From Oscheius dolichura (taxonomy: Eukaryota > Nematoda > Chromadorea > Rhabditida > Rhabditidae), in NCBI GenBank assembly GCA_932521035.1, contig OW051497.1:3162001-3226000 (forward strand): 64,000 bases of DNA, read 5' to 3'. The position numbers and the translations under genes are program-made. The notes under the pieces were generated by a model. The model saw nothing but the letters and a program-made list of their open reading frames with translations, was not told where the DNA came from and did no database searches. The stretch's first letter is position 1; each line of letters starts with the position of its first letter. Positions 44,504-57,982 of this stretch are shown in pieces.

Positions 44504-46791
44504 TCAATTACGATTAAGGAGTATTATTTTCTGTGTTGCTGCCCGTCTTCTAAATCCAAATCCGTTTCCGCCACCACCACCTCCAGAATCTGCACACACC
44601 GGAGAGAACACGTAACAGTTGACACCGGCTGAAGAGGCTAGGCAGAACTCGTCAGTATGAGCTGAATATCCTCTTTTCCTTTTTTAGGAAGAGCTATACC
44701 AATATAACTGAAAAATCCCGTGCCGCAGACTGCGTCAAAAAAGCTGCCCGTCTCTGACTCTGCAGCCATTTGGACTGCACGCTTGGAAGCTTCTGCGTCA
44801 TTGGCCACGATGTTCTGAACTCCATTGATACTGGGAACCACTGATGTCATTACATTTTGTATAATAGTCCGTAATCTGTTGCTATTACACTTTTCTTCGC
44901 TTACAATCTGCCCATTAGAAGCCGTTTGACACATTCCATCTTGACACTGAAGAAAGATTAATTGGAGGGTGGTTTTCCGACACCCACGTCTGTATTCATG
45001 GCAACCGGCGGGCCGAACATTTCATCTTCCGACTGAATCTCTTCCTCGAATCGGTTTGGCTGATTATTGGTCAGGGAATGAAATTGTTGAGGAGCGGCGA
45101 TAGTGGTTGTGTACTGGTATTCTTCAAAGAGATTTACAGGCGATTGAGCTTGGAAGGTTATCATGGGAGGGAGGGTGAGCAAGGAAGGAGCAGTTGCCTG
45201 GTATCTTCACTATTAAAATAAAGTGGTAAAAAGTACCGTAACTAAATGATGCGAAATTTGATGCTGATTATATGTAGGAGCTTGAGGCGCTGGCAGGTAT
45301 ACCACAGAGTTATGACTCGGAGTACGATAAGGCACGGCCTGCCTAGTGCCGGAGAACTCCTTTACAGGAGGGAACGGCTGATCCGGTAACGGTACCGGCT
45401 CTCTGAAGGGGATTGAATATTTTGACCAGAAATCCCCTCAAGAAAAGGACAATGCGAGAAGAATTGCCCTATAAATTATGTAGCTATCTCAATTTCCGGC
45501 GTCTGTCGCTGTTTCCTATGCGCCTTACTGTAATATCCGGCCACTTCCTATCCCGATCCGGAAGAACTTGTTATTCATATTATTTTCTATGAATCAGCGC
45601 ATACCTTGCCACTTGGGAGGAAGCTGCCGCTGCTTTGAATCCACCTCCTCCAGTTTCCGACCCGAGTAGCCGGCCGTTGTTCTAAAACAACAATAAAAAC
45701 CAGTTGCAGAGTAAACATCGTAAAATGCCCCTTCTAGGAACTGTACGGGAGAGATCTAACAAAAGCTGCGCGTTTTATGATCCTCAATTGAGGAAAGGAT
45801 TTTTGATCGGAAGGCAAGAAACAGAAAGTGGGAAGACTTACAGTTAATTGGTAGTGATGTGTGGGCATATGACTTGGAGGCTCTCTCCTGCTCTCAATAA
45901 GTTGGCGATTTTTTTCTATAGCTTTATCTTTCTTTCCATCTGAAACACATTTCTGTGCTGGTCAACATTCCGTTTCCGAGCACTATTTTGATTCATTAAA
46001 AGAGCCTACATTTCTTCTCCTGGCTGCCCGAGTCCAGATCCTTTGCTTTCTTCCACTTAAATGCCTTGTATAACCGTTTCCTCCACTCTCTGATGGAATC
46101 TATACTCTTTTCGGATAACATCCTTCCTTCCGCCCTGAAGAACGAAGTTAAACCGGTACCAGTGAAACGGGCTGCCACCTGTTCTTAGGCAAAGCCGTTG
46201 TTGTAATTAGAGGAGATTCCGTTGGTAATGACGGTGGTGTTTCCGTTGGAATTAAAGTTGGAAACCTGTAGGCATAGTTATCCATCCGTTTGTTGACTTT
46301 TCCTCCAGATTTCATTGAAGGGATATCTAGGAAAAACTCAATATATTGATGACCGCAGTTTTTCTCTCTGATAGTACTTTCCGACCAAATGTTTGACCTA
46401 TAGTAATTCTGCCTATGAAATGAGATAGAGCATTTCTAACGGGTTTAAAATGGAAAATCTTATGGTACAGAAAAGCCTACCGGTTGGTTTGATAGGCATA
46501 GAAGGTGGTATATCTAGATCTTCCTCCACCCTCTGCGGATTCGTGTCGAGAATCTCCAGCGTTTCTGTAGTTTCACTCCCAAAGAAGCTGTTCAAATTGT
46601 CTAACAGCCTATTCTTTAAAAATGTCTGAATACATTAGTCATTTTCTAATTTCGCAAACTGTAACCTTCGCTCTTCCAGTATACGGCTCCGGTCGTAATG
46701 GATCATCTCGTAACGGGGAATCCCTCAACAGGGGAAAAGATAAATTGGCAGAATAGACAAGCGGGAGACCAAGTATCAATGAAACAAGCAT
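44504..46791 (-). CDS. Ground-like (hedgehog-related, GRL) domain secreted protein
   Basis: The start at 46791 follows CTTTCAGAATA and gives a signal peptide (MLVSLILGLPLVYSANLSFP). Exons that stay in phase encode a Pro/Arg region (RDDPLRPEPYTGRAK), NRLLDNLNSFFGSETTETLE, a Pro/Thr-rich stretch (FPTLIPTETPPSLPTESPL), a basic stretch (REWRKRLYKAFKWKKAKD), a long Pro/Gln/Tyr-rich linker and the C-terminal ground-like domain: KCNSNRLRTIIQNVMTSVV, FDAVCGTGFFSYIAHTDEFC, LASSAGVNCYVFSPVC. The spacing of the four or more Cys and the F-x-V/A-V-C...F-x-Y pattern fit PF04155-type domains found only in nematodes. It ends in a Gly-rich, RRR-containing tail. Such proteins are secreted, mostly from epidermis and glia. 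Confidence 0.8.
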
Positions 46792-49700
46792 TATTCTGAA
46801 AGTACGGTACAGCCGTGAAGCGTGCCAGTAGGAGGAGCCAAATGTGGATCAAGTGTTGTTTGCTACGACCGGTCTGAACCGTCTAATCCCTTGAGAATTT
46901 TATCGGGAAACAAATGGATTCAGATTACCGATGAGGCTTTGCGGTCATTAGCATATGAGACGACCAGCTGAAGAACTTCATGGAATGGCTTTGTGGCGCA
47001 AGATTCGAAGCAGTTCGGAACAATACGGTTTTCCTCCCCGAGGATCATTCTGGTCTGACAATGGATCTGGAACATTGTTCTCGTCTTCAACTACTCAGTT
47101 CACAAGGGATCAATGACCGTTCTGAGAATTTTGAGAGACCAAAGGATTAGGACGTTGACCTTGTAGGATTGCAGGAATTGGACTACTGCCTATTGACGGG
47201 ATTACCTGATTTCGAAAGTAGAAGTCTGCAGCAAGGCAGGCGGTTTTGCTATCATTTCCTCTAAAATTAACTTATGTATAAATAGGTACTATGTAGGGCA
47301 GTAGGGTGTGCTCTTCTTCATCTTAGAAAGTCAATCATATCCTGGCTACAATAATCTATAGGATTCCTAGCTATAAGGATTTGTAGAAGTTTCTCAGTAG
47401 TCTGATCTTTAGGTTTATTCTCTTCCCCGAAGCTGTTGGAAATAAACTGGAGCATCTCGAAACCCAGTTCCCTCAAAAAACCATTTCAAGCCAGTGAGAT
47501 TTTATGATATGGGATTTCTCGCAGTTCAGCCCCCTGTAACCTTGCATTTCGCATAGTCAAATCCCATTTGTGGCTGTCCTTTAGCTTACATGCCGTCCTT
47601 GACTTCATTACCCTCTCAGGTGATTTCTCGAAACAATTATACTCCGTGTGTCTCATTGTTTTCGGAGCAGGTAGGACTCCCCTTAAATCAGGTCTAGTTT
47701 CCTACTTTCCCCTTTCTTTTTAGCAGAAGAAGCTTTAATAAACAGCATCAGGTTAATAGGAACCTGTATCTCGCTGGACATAATTGTAAAGTGTCATATT
47801 CAATAATGTTGAGATATGTGAATTCTGGTTTTATTGGTCGGATATCCCCTCGTCGCCATCACACGGCCCCAATTTCATCTGCCGGCCAATGTCATGACCT
47901 TCTCTTTTTGTAGAAGATGGTGATTAGCTCATCAGCCGGCGCCACTGCTGCTTTACCTTCAATTTTGAGCTTGAAAAAGTATAGAATAAAAAAAAAGACT
48001 TCCTGCTCTAAAAGCCTGTCGAAAGCACGTAATCACGCTGCTCATTGGCATCCTTATGAAGTCTTAATGAGGTCCCTCATCTCCAAGTATTTTTAGACTA
48101 AATAAGCGATGAACCTCATTTGCACAAACAATCGTATAGCCAAGGGAAAACGACGAGAGCATCTAAACAGTTAGGTTAGGGAAGATAAGGCTCTTTCCCC
48201 TCTTCAAGGGAGGCACATCGTCAGCTTACTCATCCGTTTCCTTCGCATTACGATGAAAATAATTCCCTTTGACGTACTTGAATCACGGAGAACGTCGATC
48301 CCACAACCTAATTTGGGTGCTTCCACTTTTAGTGGCTACTACTGAATGGGGTCCACTTTCTGCTCTGCGGATGCATTGGTCAAGGCGCTTCCTTCTGGCC
48401 CTCTCCTTTTTCTGCTTGAATTATTCACATCCCCCATAACAGACGGTGGCTGGCAGCAGCCATTTCTCTCTCGCCTGTTCCTTTGCCCATCAGTCACGTC
48501 TATTCCATGCGCTAATTTATGCAAATCTGCCTCGGTCTCGAGTGTACTCGCTGCCATTTGTCTCTTTTTTTCCACACTGAGAAGAGACGGGGAAGAGGCT
48601 CTTCTTTACATACTAAACGAGGCCTTTTAGAGCCGGGCGAGTAGGTTTTTTCATCCCCGTAAAGGACATCTTCCTTTGTGCGAAATAATCTTTTCCGTAG
48701 CAACGTTATTTGTCCAGAGATGTAGGCGCTCCTCTCCCTCTCCCGGCCCACCCCGGTATAATGTGATTTTCTCGAGGACGTTTGAATAGAGGCCTGATTC
48801 CCGATTCCCCTTTATTCATGACCAACACAAGAAGAATGTTTCAATGAATTTTTTCCTCCTTTCAATCTATCTGCCACCGCTTTAAAGACCATGATTGCTC
48901 TTCTGCTCTTGCAGTTTCTTAGGGTAAACACGTTTTTGAAACAACAGCTTGCAGATGGAGTTCAGTCCTTATCAGGGCTGCCCATCTCTCCCCTCCGTTC
49001 ATCCCACTACGTTCTTTACCCATTTGAACACCCTCTTCACTTTTTCCTCCCCTGGAGAATACATTCCATTCGTGCTCATCTGACCGCTGCGGGCAAAAAA
49101 GGCCGCCCTTGTTGGACCACAATTTTGACGATTTCCATACACATATTCCTCTACTATACTCTTTTCTAAAAATACCACATTTCAAAGTTTTTTATGTGTG
49201 AAGGTGTCTGTAAGTATTTCTGGGTATTACAGTATTTCAAAAGTTCCTAATGAGACAACAAAATCCGTGAAAAGAAAGGACTAATCCCCTTATCGCTAAT
49301 GATCCGTCTAAGAGCAAGTGAGTCTCGTAAAAAAGACTGATCAGCCGACCTCAGTGAACATTTTACGGGACCCCCTGTCGTTCACAATCTCCTCGAGATG
49401 AGGATTGTAAAAAAAGCTTGAGCGGGGCGGGGACGCTGCAGCCGTTATCCCGGTGGCAGGCCGCGACTTGCGGAGCAACGGAGCTACGAGGTCGGGGCCG
49501 CGCGGGGATATCTCGATGGCGGACGTTTGATGCATAGCGTGTGTGTGTGCGTATATGTGTGGCCGGCATGCGATCAATTGTACTCCGAAACAGCTGGCCA
49601 TGAGGGGGGACAGCGGAGGGAGGGAGAGAGGGAGGAGAGGGCCGATGTCGATATCCGACCGCGAATCACGCTTCGGCACCAACACGGCCCTCCCACAATT

Positions 49701-52700
49701 ATGTGGTCCTGTATTATACTTATCCCAGCTGACCGCTACTGACAATGCCCAAACTTTTTAATATTCTATTCTCCGGTGTTTACCCTTCAAACTTCCCCAC
49801 CGGTTCTCTCCCTCCCGGTCGAAAGTTCAATCTCGTCACCCTCATTATCCATGGTAATCGGCGAGGCTGCTTTTTGGCCGTGGCTACTATATTCACTACT
49901 CCTGAATTGGTCAACCACACGCTGCGCTACACCATTTCCCCGGGATAAAATAAGCCGCATTCATGGTTGACCATTGTTGCGAATCTTTCGCAATGTATCT
50001 TCTGAAGTCGCAAGATGTCTGCCTATTTTTAATTCTTCTTGTTTCCCGGCTTGAGTCAATATTTTGAGGTAATCGGAAGCTGTACTTAGAAACCGTGGTT
50101 CAGCCAAAGGTCAATATTAGACTTCCCTCCTCTTATAAGAAGGATCCTAACTGATTGTAAATAAGAAAACATCATGGGGGCCGTGTTTTATCTCTCTTAT
50201 TTTGTCACCGTTGTGAAGAAAGTCTGTGGCGATAGCCATCTCCTGGCCTTCCTCAGGTGTTCCAACAAAAAAGCGCTTATCCTCTCTTAACTTTGACTCG
50301 CAGGCTGTTTCGGAAGTTTAAACCATTACACCGAGATATTGCACATATTTTTGACTCCAGACTTCAACTGGAGGATGCATTGCCCTTCCCTATGACACCC
50401 CTTTGATCAGCTGTAATAATCGAGCTGACCAGCCCGAGAAAAAGATAGATCTGTTTCTGACCCGTTTTGTCCCAGTGTACTGTCATAAATCTGACCAGGT
50501 GTCGGACTAACCTTCGCCTACTGCCACCACATCCGGCTGTGGATAGCTCTATCCAGCGATGGCTAGCGTCCTTGTCCTCCTTCCTTCCCCTTGCCCCCTG
50601 CAGCCCGCTCCTCAGTCCAGTGCCTCGTTTCGAACGATTTTCAGCCCATTTACCATGAATGGCTTTTGCCTTTTCTTCTATTATCTGTTTTCTGTCTCAT
50701 GGGGCCCAGCTTTTGACGGCATGACGAGAGAGAGATGCCGGTGTTCGAAAAATCGTCACCATCACCACAGCCATCCTCCTACGAACGGACTGTTTGTATT
50801 TGAAGGATTTTCGAGCATGCGCAAACTTCTTCACCAACACCTAGGACCCGCTCGCTTCGTAGCAATTCCAGATGAAAGGTTACAAATCTGAACACCGGTC
50901 CTCATCAAAGCAGACTTCCAACGTCTTTTGCCCCGCTATCAGTCTCTCGTCTGTAAATAGCCGGGGGTGATTGTACTGCCCACGCTAAAAGAAGACAAGA
51001 TCCTTAAAATTGTTTCATGATGACAAAACAGCTCCGGTCGTCTTTTCTTCTTCTTTCTGTCTAATTCTTTGGTTGTTAAATTTTTTTTTCTTCGAGCGGT
51101 ATCCGTATCAGTTTTAAAAATGGTTCTCGCCCAAGCGCAGGATGACTGCAAATACTCAGCTTTTTTGCCAGGTTGATACCTCTCATCGGGCCCTTAAACA
51201 TGTTTACCAACCACCTTCCCCAGTTCAGAAGGGGCAGATAGGCTATCTGACAACATTTAAGGCCTTGATTATAAGTTTATGTCGCTCCTTCCAATGGCGG
51301 GTTTCTATTTCGGCGAACCATATGGACTACCCGGTGATTTGTATACGACACATAACTGTCGTCTCGATTCTGTTTATACCAATCTGGTCCTATCTCGCCA
51401 TGTCCTTCAACCGATTTTAATTGTCTGCTAACGACCCCCACGCCCTAAGTTTATGTCCGAAATCCATTTGAAATCAGCGGTTCGTACCTCATTTGTCACT
51501 GAATAAAACGCCACATTTAGCCTAGAATGGGTGGACTCGGTTCAAAAAAGCGAATATTTTTACGATACGAGAATATTATAAAGCTATCAGTGTTGTGGCC
51601 ACAATCGTTAACAGTTATCCTTGCATAGGAATTGAAAATCATTAACATTCCCACGGGCCAATTTTCAGTTCACTCGCTGACTGTCTCTCAGGGCATCTGG
51701 TCGTATTAGTTTAGCATCCGCCTCACAACTGGATAAGACCTCATTTCACTACTTTCCCAGAGCCACTGAGATGCATCAGTACGCAAGAGATCCGCTGCAT
51801 TTTAATTACTCCGCAAACGTGGTCCCCCACGACCCTCCCGTTATTAGTGTCCGATTAAACTCAAAGCGCTGCGCTCCGTAGCGTCCCTCATTACTATCAC
51901 TCAACTCTCTATTCATTACTGGTTCTTCTCTCTTTGAATCCATTAAAGGGGAGGCATTTTCTCTTCTTGCTAAAGCTTTCTTTGCCAAAGCAGAGCCATT
52001 TCATTGAGGTTATGGTCCTGTTTCATAGCAGCGAATCCTCGTCAGGCGCCATTCAAATCGCCTCGAGAATCCAGTAAAATGCACGTGTGTACTGCAGGTC
52101 TCTCCTGACATCTCCCTCCAGCAAAATTGGCTGCAATATAAACCAGCTAGCCCCTCTCCTCAATAGTTCTTGATCCCATCTTCTGTCAGCTTTTTTTCTA
52201 CCTACGGCTTGTGACATTTTGCCACTCGCAGCCTGCCCGTAAGTTGACTCCTCCATCCTCACACTTTGTTGCGCCACTTCGGTGCTTGCGTAACTTCTTC
52301 AAGCGGTCATTTGCTACCGAAACTAGTCTCAAGTTGCATGCTTGACGGTAGGCCAATTTCGCCCTAAACAAACTGACCAGTCAGAAATATATGGCAATAC
52401 CTGACGCGGGAAAAGTTCAAAGTCTTGTTTGGTCAACGTGTTTGCGTCACACTTTTTTATCCGTAATCATACTGTGTTTGTGGACCGTCGCCTATCTCTT
52501 TTTACTGCTTTCCATAAAGGCGAGGGACGACTTCTTCCGGTGGGTACTGTCCATCTGAGATGTTGCTAATTTGGATCCGGTTCCATCAAAGATTAAAGCT
52601 GTTGACTTGGTGGAAGGGAGTCCTCGTGTTGTGAGGGAGACTCCCTCAAAGAGATAATTATTCTCACAATCGCTTCTTCGACGAAGCTAATTAGAACGCG

Positions 52701-55700
52701 TCCCCCTGCTCGTTAACTGGGAGGCTAAAAAGAGAAAGAGAGCTCCCCCAGCCCCTCGAATTTCACTTGTCGGTGTTCCGCTCTTTCAAGTGAGCGCTGA
52801 GATAAAAATCCAGATGCGGGCTCACTTTTCGGCCCCAGGAACAAGTCGCGGTCATTTGGTAGGCGTTTCACAGCGTTCGGCAGTGTTGGTGAAAACAGCT
52901 GTTGCCTCCAGCAAAGCCACCTGTGCTTCTCATTCTCTCTGGCATCCACTATCCCTTGCAAAACTATTGTGTACGCCACACGAGAGTTTTTGAGAACCTA
53001 CTCCACACACACGCGGGAACTTTTTTCCGGGTACGAGGAGAGAAGATCTCCAGAAATCTTTGGTCCCTGCTCACCTACCGGGGGCATTATTAAATCCCTC
53101 ACAAAGGGTCAAGCCGACCCCAGGGAAATTTATTTCTCCCGCGGATGGCATCTGGTCCCTCTTTGTCCACTTTATTGACATTCTTTGAATTGAATTTTCT
53201 CGTTTATCCAGCTTCCACACCTTTTTGGAATCCTTTAAAAGTATCCATTGCCTAATTAAATCTGGATACAAATTGTGAAGCGAAGTCTGTTAGTCAAGAG
53301 CAGCTATGCACACACTAGAGCCCCGCGTTTCACACATTCCGCCCGGGGAATATAGTTTTTATTGCACTTCAAACCTATTTTCTCCATCAGATGTCGTCCA
53401 GTTGTACTTTTTTTCTAACGTTTTTTTGTGGCTCTACCCGATTAGCCTAAATTTTTAATGCGCTGACCCATGATGATCCCCCTTTCTCTCGTAAGCTCGC
53501 GGCCATGTACAAATGTCGCCGCCGTAAAAATGGATTCGCTGTCCCTCTTGCTGTTTTTGAGGGCTCAGTGCTCTCTCGCTGCAACTGGTCGGCAACATTA
53601 TGACCTGCTCTGCTTCTTTTTTTCTGGACCCAAGGACTCGAAAAAAGAGACTTGGGAGTCTTTTATAAGCGCAGCTTATTGCATTGCGGGACTCTCTCCG
53701 GAAGGAAACCAACTTTGAGGGGAGGGAGTGGGTCGCGACAAGTAGTTTATGCAAACTACTATTACGCGTACCTTAGAGTGTTGACCCGGGGACCTCCTTC
53801 TTTTAATAGACGAGTTCAACGGGGCAAGTGCTCTTGGTCAGAGAGTTGGCCAACTGGTAAATGGAGTAGAATTGTTTTTGTTGACGGACCTTCTGGAACA
53901 ATTTGTAGGATTCTTGTTCAATCTACCTTCTTATTACTATAGCCCACTGTCTCATATCTTATAAGGTCATACCCTTTACGGAGCTGTAAAAATGATGAAT
54001 ACCAATGTCCTTAGCACTCTAAAATATTCAAAATTCTCAGCATTTCCACCCATTTTTTATTCCGCAATCTGAAATTCATAGATATCAGCGGCATCGCAGT
54101 CCAGTGTCAGTATGACAAATTTCTTTGTGTGACCAATACCTCACCCTTCCTTTTCCCTGCTTGAACATTTATACCCTCTAGGTGCTAAAATCTTTTATTC
54201 TTTTATGACCCGGGGGTGATAAACCCCGGGGTTGTTTTGAAGATGCTGTATACCCTGTCCGGCGTCTGTTCTCTCACTCACCTAATGGTTTCTGACCATG
54301 CGTAGAATGAAAAAGAAATGATAATGGAACGCAAGGCCAGCAACATGAAATCGTTAATAGCACTTTTCTCGCCCCGCTGTATTTTTTCTCTATTCACTGA
54401 AAGCTGGTTCAAATTTCCTCCCACGGCACCAGTTTTGAGATTTTTCAGTATTATTGAAAGTTTGAACAGCCTGCCGGAAATATCAGGTGGCTGAAAAGTT
54501 GAACAACAGCTACCACGCGTTGTTTGCTTTTCTAATTCATGTTAAACTGTTCATCAGAAGACTATAACGCCCTTACTTGTGGACTAATACAGTTTTTACT
54601 TTTTATTTAGCTCACCAGAAATCGAAGGACCCGAGGTCCTGGGGGCGACAGGGCAAGTCAGCAGGCAAGGGACGAACAGTTCATCCGTTGGAGCAAAACG
54701 GCGCCCCTTCAAGCTAGAATAGAGCCTATTTTCCCCCTTTCCTCTATCAGTTACAGGTGTCGCCTTTTCGACAGCCCCTGTCAAGCGCAATTCCTCCTAA
54801 CCCAATGATTTATCTCCTGCCTTCGGGTATCCTTTAATTTGCCCAATTTTGTCCACTCACTTTTTTCCTCTCGCGAACATCTGGAACCGCACATTCGCGT
54901 CGTAGTCACCTCTCTCGGGCTAACAAAGCGGATATGGGTTTAGGTGCGGTGTGTTCTGCTTGGATAAAAAATCGCAGCTGGCCGCGCCCTTCAGTCGTTT
55001 GGCCATTGGCGGTCTCCTCTATCTGTCGTAGCGGGTCCGTCTTTGTGTACCTTACGTTCGTTGCGGGCTGAGTCACCGCAGCAGGGAGTATCGCTGTGTC
55101 ACCACAGGACACCCCTGCCTCCGCATTGATTCATCGTTTTCTGACAGTATGGAAGTCGTTTTTGCCGGTCTTTTGTCTGTTTCATACTTCCCAGTCTGCC
55201 CCATCTCTCCCTACAAGGACATGCTTTCTTTATGATTGTGTCCGAGGAGATTTACGATCCCGCAAAGGTGGGAATGTACAGTGCCGCCGACAGCAGCGCA
55301 ACAAGATGTCTTGATTCTATTTTGGACACGAATATATTACTTTTAGCCCGGCCGCGGTTGAGGGAGGACCAGGGGACGAGTTAGCGATCAAAAAGCGCAA
55401 ATTGGAGCTCTCAAGGGCTTTTCTTCTGGTTCAGGCACTGAGCCATTGTTGCCAGCAGTCCATCCCGCTCGCATGTTTTTGTCCATCTTTCCCACGACCT
55501 ACCACACACGCAGCTCAATCCGGATTGCCATGCGGAACTTCAGCCTATGAATGAATTTGAAGGATGGCGAGGGCTATTGGTCAGTCTAGTCGCTCGCAAG
55601 AGGATATAGACCGGGTGGCAAACTGCCATGCCTTCGGATCCTCTGCTTTATTCCCTACTTCTATTCATGTTTACTGTCTAACAGAACTGTTACTTCGTTG

Positions 55701-57982
55701 GGTGACCTTTTGCTGTTTTCGTTCCTTATCATTTTTTCATAGATAAGGCAAAAGCAGTCGGTCAGCCGCCATCCTGTTCCCTCCGGCATTAATAACTTTA
55801 CCAATTTTGAATACGCAGTCAAAGGGGATGCCGCCCGGCCGTCTTACAAGCGAACTTTTTGTTCGACCTAATTAATTCTGCCGCCACTTTACAAGGTCCC
55901 CACTTTCGCGTCAGTTTTCACTGTTTTGCCAACTTGACCTCGAAGAATGTTTTCCATTTTTTTTTTCTCGTCTTTGCACTTTGAAATGTATTCAATTCAA
56001 ATTTTCAGGAAGAGCTGGTAGTACGACAGATGGTGTAAACCCCAACAGGGAATCTTTTTTCCTCCTCCAATCATGTGGTGAGTACAAGGGAAGAGCCGAA
56101 CCTAAACACAAAAGGCCCCGGGTGAATACTGACCTTATGGTCCTAATCGCGCTATTCACACATTGTGGCAGCATCTCTTGGCCTGCTGTCTGACCTTGCC
56201 TCTTCGATGCCTATTGATCGATCTAATTGGGATTAGGATTGACTCCGTCTGGTGTAAGAGAGCAGCTTAGACCTTTAAGTATATAATGGATCCCGTAAAC
56301 TAAAGAAAATCAAACAAAGAGAAGGAGAGACATAGTATCATTTTACGGTGTGGGCATCCCCTCATGCTTTTTCTTGGGATATTGTGCTCAGTCTCAGCGA
56401 TCTGTGATGGGCCACGCATTAGCGTATGTAAACATGAGCGGCGTGTTATAGCTTGGCCGGCAGGGGCATTGTAGTTCATCTGCGCGAGATTTCTGGGGGG
56501 CCTTGCCAACAATGGTAGGCATTGTGACAGCTGACAGGTGGGGCTGTACAGTCCTGGGAAAGACCTTTTCGAAACACTGGCTGCCTAGTCAAAAGGACTA
56601 ATTCCCCATGCATACGCAGGATTCATTCCAAAATTTATGGCTTTTACAGATAGCCATGCCGCCGTCTGAATTTTTATGGGATTCCCTTGATTCGGTGCCA
56701 TAAGAGATGCATGTTACCCGCACGCAAAGGATGCGAGAGAGATATTCGTAATTCCCTAGTTGCGTGGTGGTCATCCTCTTATTGCCTAACAGCCTTAGCG
56801 GGGCATTGTGGGTAAGAACGCAGCCGCGCCCCCGCCTCATCCGCTACGTTCGACACATCTGCTCTTACCCCCTCCCGAACACCTCTCCCCCCTCTTGATA
56901 ATCTTCGCTTCGTCTCTCTTCTCCGTGTCCTCCAAGATCGTCGTGCCGGTTCGACTCTTATTTGTTTACCGCCAGGATTGTAAGCTGGCTAGCAATTGGC
57001 TTCCACTGCTCATAGCATAAGTTCGCTACGGCTACCGGAGCGTGTGTGTTCCTCTCCCGTAGGATGCTGTCCTGCACCGCGAGACCCATTACCAACGCTA
57101 TTATTCCTCGACCGAAAAGCTATATCTACGACTATGCCACCTGGTTAGTTCTTCTCTCGGCCGCTACAAAATATCTGATTTATGTGCCGGCCTCTTGGAG
57201 GCCATTTTATTGTTTCGGGGAAAACCAACAGTCTAAAACAGTTTTCTATTTACTGCCAGGTTTTAAAGCGCCCAAAAGACCCAGATTAGGTACAAGACTA
57301 ACAATATGTCAAACCATTGCAACTTTCTTGCCTTCTGCACGCTATGGACGGCAATTCCACTGCAAGGTATTGCCAACCACCCTTGTTCACCGCTGCACAC
57401 TTTTGTACCCGGGAATAGCCAAATGCATTGAGAGGTCTTGCAGCGATGTTGACCCGTTGATAGGAACTGTTGAAACGTGCATAATAACACAGTTGACCCG
57501 TGCGACATCTCAGCAAAAGATAGCAATGGCACTACCCATCCCTAATTCAGTTGGCTCTTAGTAAGTTGTTATTTGAAAATAGCAATTAGCGGCGGCTGAC
57601 CTTCAAAAAGTGTAATTAGCAGGGTCAATTTGCAAAAATGAACCCCCGTAAAGAGCTGCCATTTCCGGTGTTTACTATAGTCATTCACACATTCCTGTAG
57701 CCTTGAGACCTGTCGGGAGATCGCCGTCTTTCAATCAGTTGTGTGGCTGTGTCACACGACCTAACAATTATATGCCTCGGTGCCGGTTGAATAATAGGGC
57801 CCGGGGTACAGACGGTGAAAAAGAAAGACAACAAGTGTTTTTGTTTGAACTTACACGCGCTTCACGTTCCGGACAAGCTTGTTTGTTTACTAGGGTTGGC
57901 TGCTGGTCTTCAACAGGAGCCCAGGACATGATAAGGGGCTTCGAAAGCGGAACAGATTAACCAACTATAATCTTTTTTTCAG
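46792..57982. other. 11-kb region without recognisable genes, upstream of Ena
   Basis: No exon chain with a known domain was found on either strand. ORFs reach 171 codons (57046-57561) but have no motif and are near chance expectation. Base composition is unusual: the plus strand is pyrimidine-rich over long stretches (CTTTTTC, CCCTTTCT runs). A GC-rich patch at 49420-49700 contains GCGGGGCGGGGACG, GGCCGCGCGGGG and a short GT repeat (GTGTGTGTGCGTATATGTGTG), which could be a promoter. The Ena gene's first coding exon is missing from the recognised set, so part of this region is probably its 5' intron and promoter. Confidence 0.4.

Noticed and set aside
49540-49565. GT-rich simple repeat
   Set aside because: Too short and interrupted to count as a microsatellite of interest; kept only as part of the GC-rich patch description.
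54206-54236. GC-rich inverted repeat CCCGGGGGTGATAAACCCCGGGG
   Set aside because: Short hairpin without context for a terminator, tRNA or mobile element; likely chance.
57046-57561. 171-codon plus-strand ORF
   Set aside because: No motif, signal, splice context or coding texture. For a 64-kb window in six frames with this composition one or two ORFs of this length are expected by chance.
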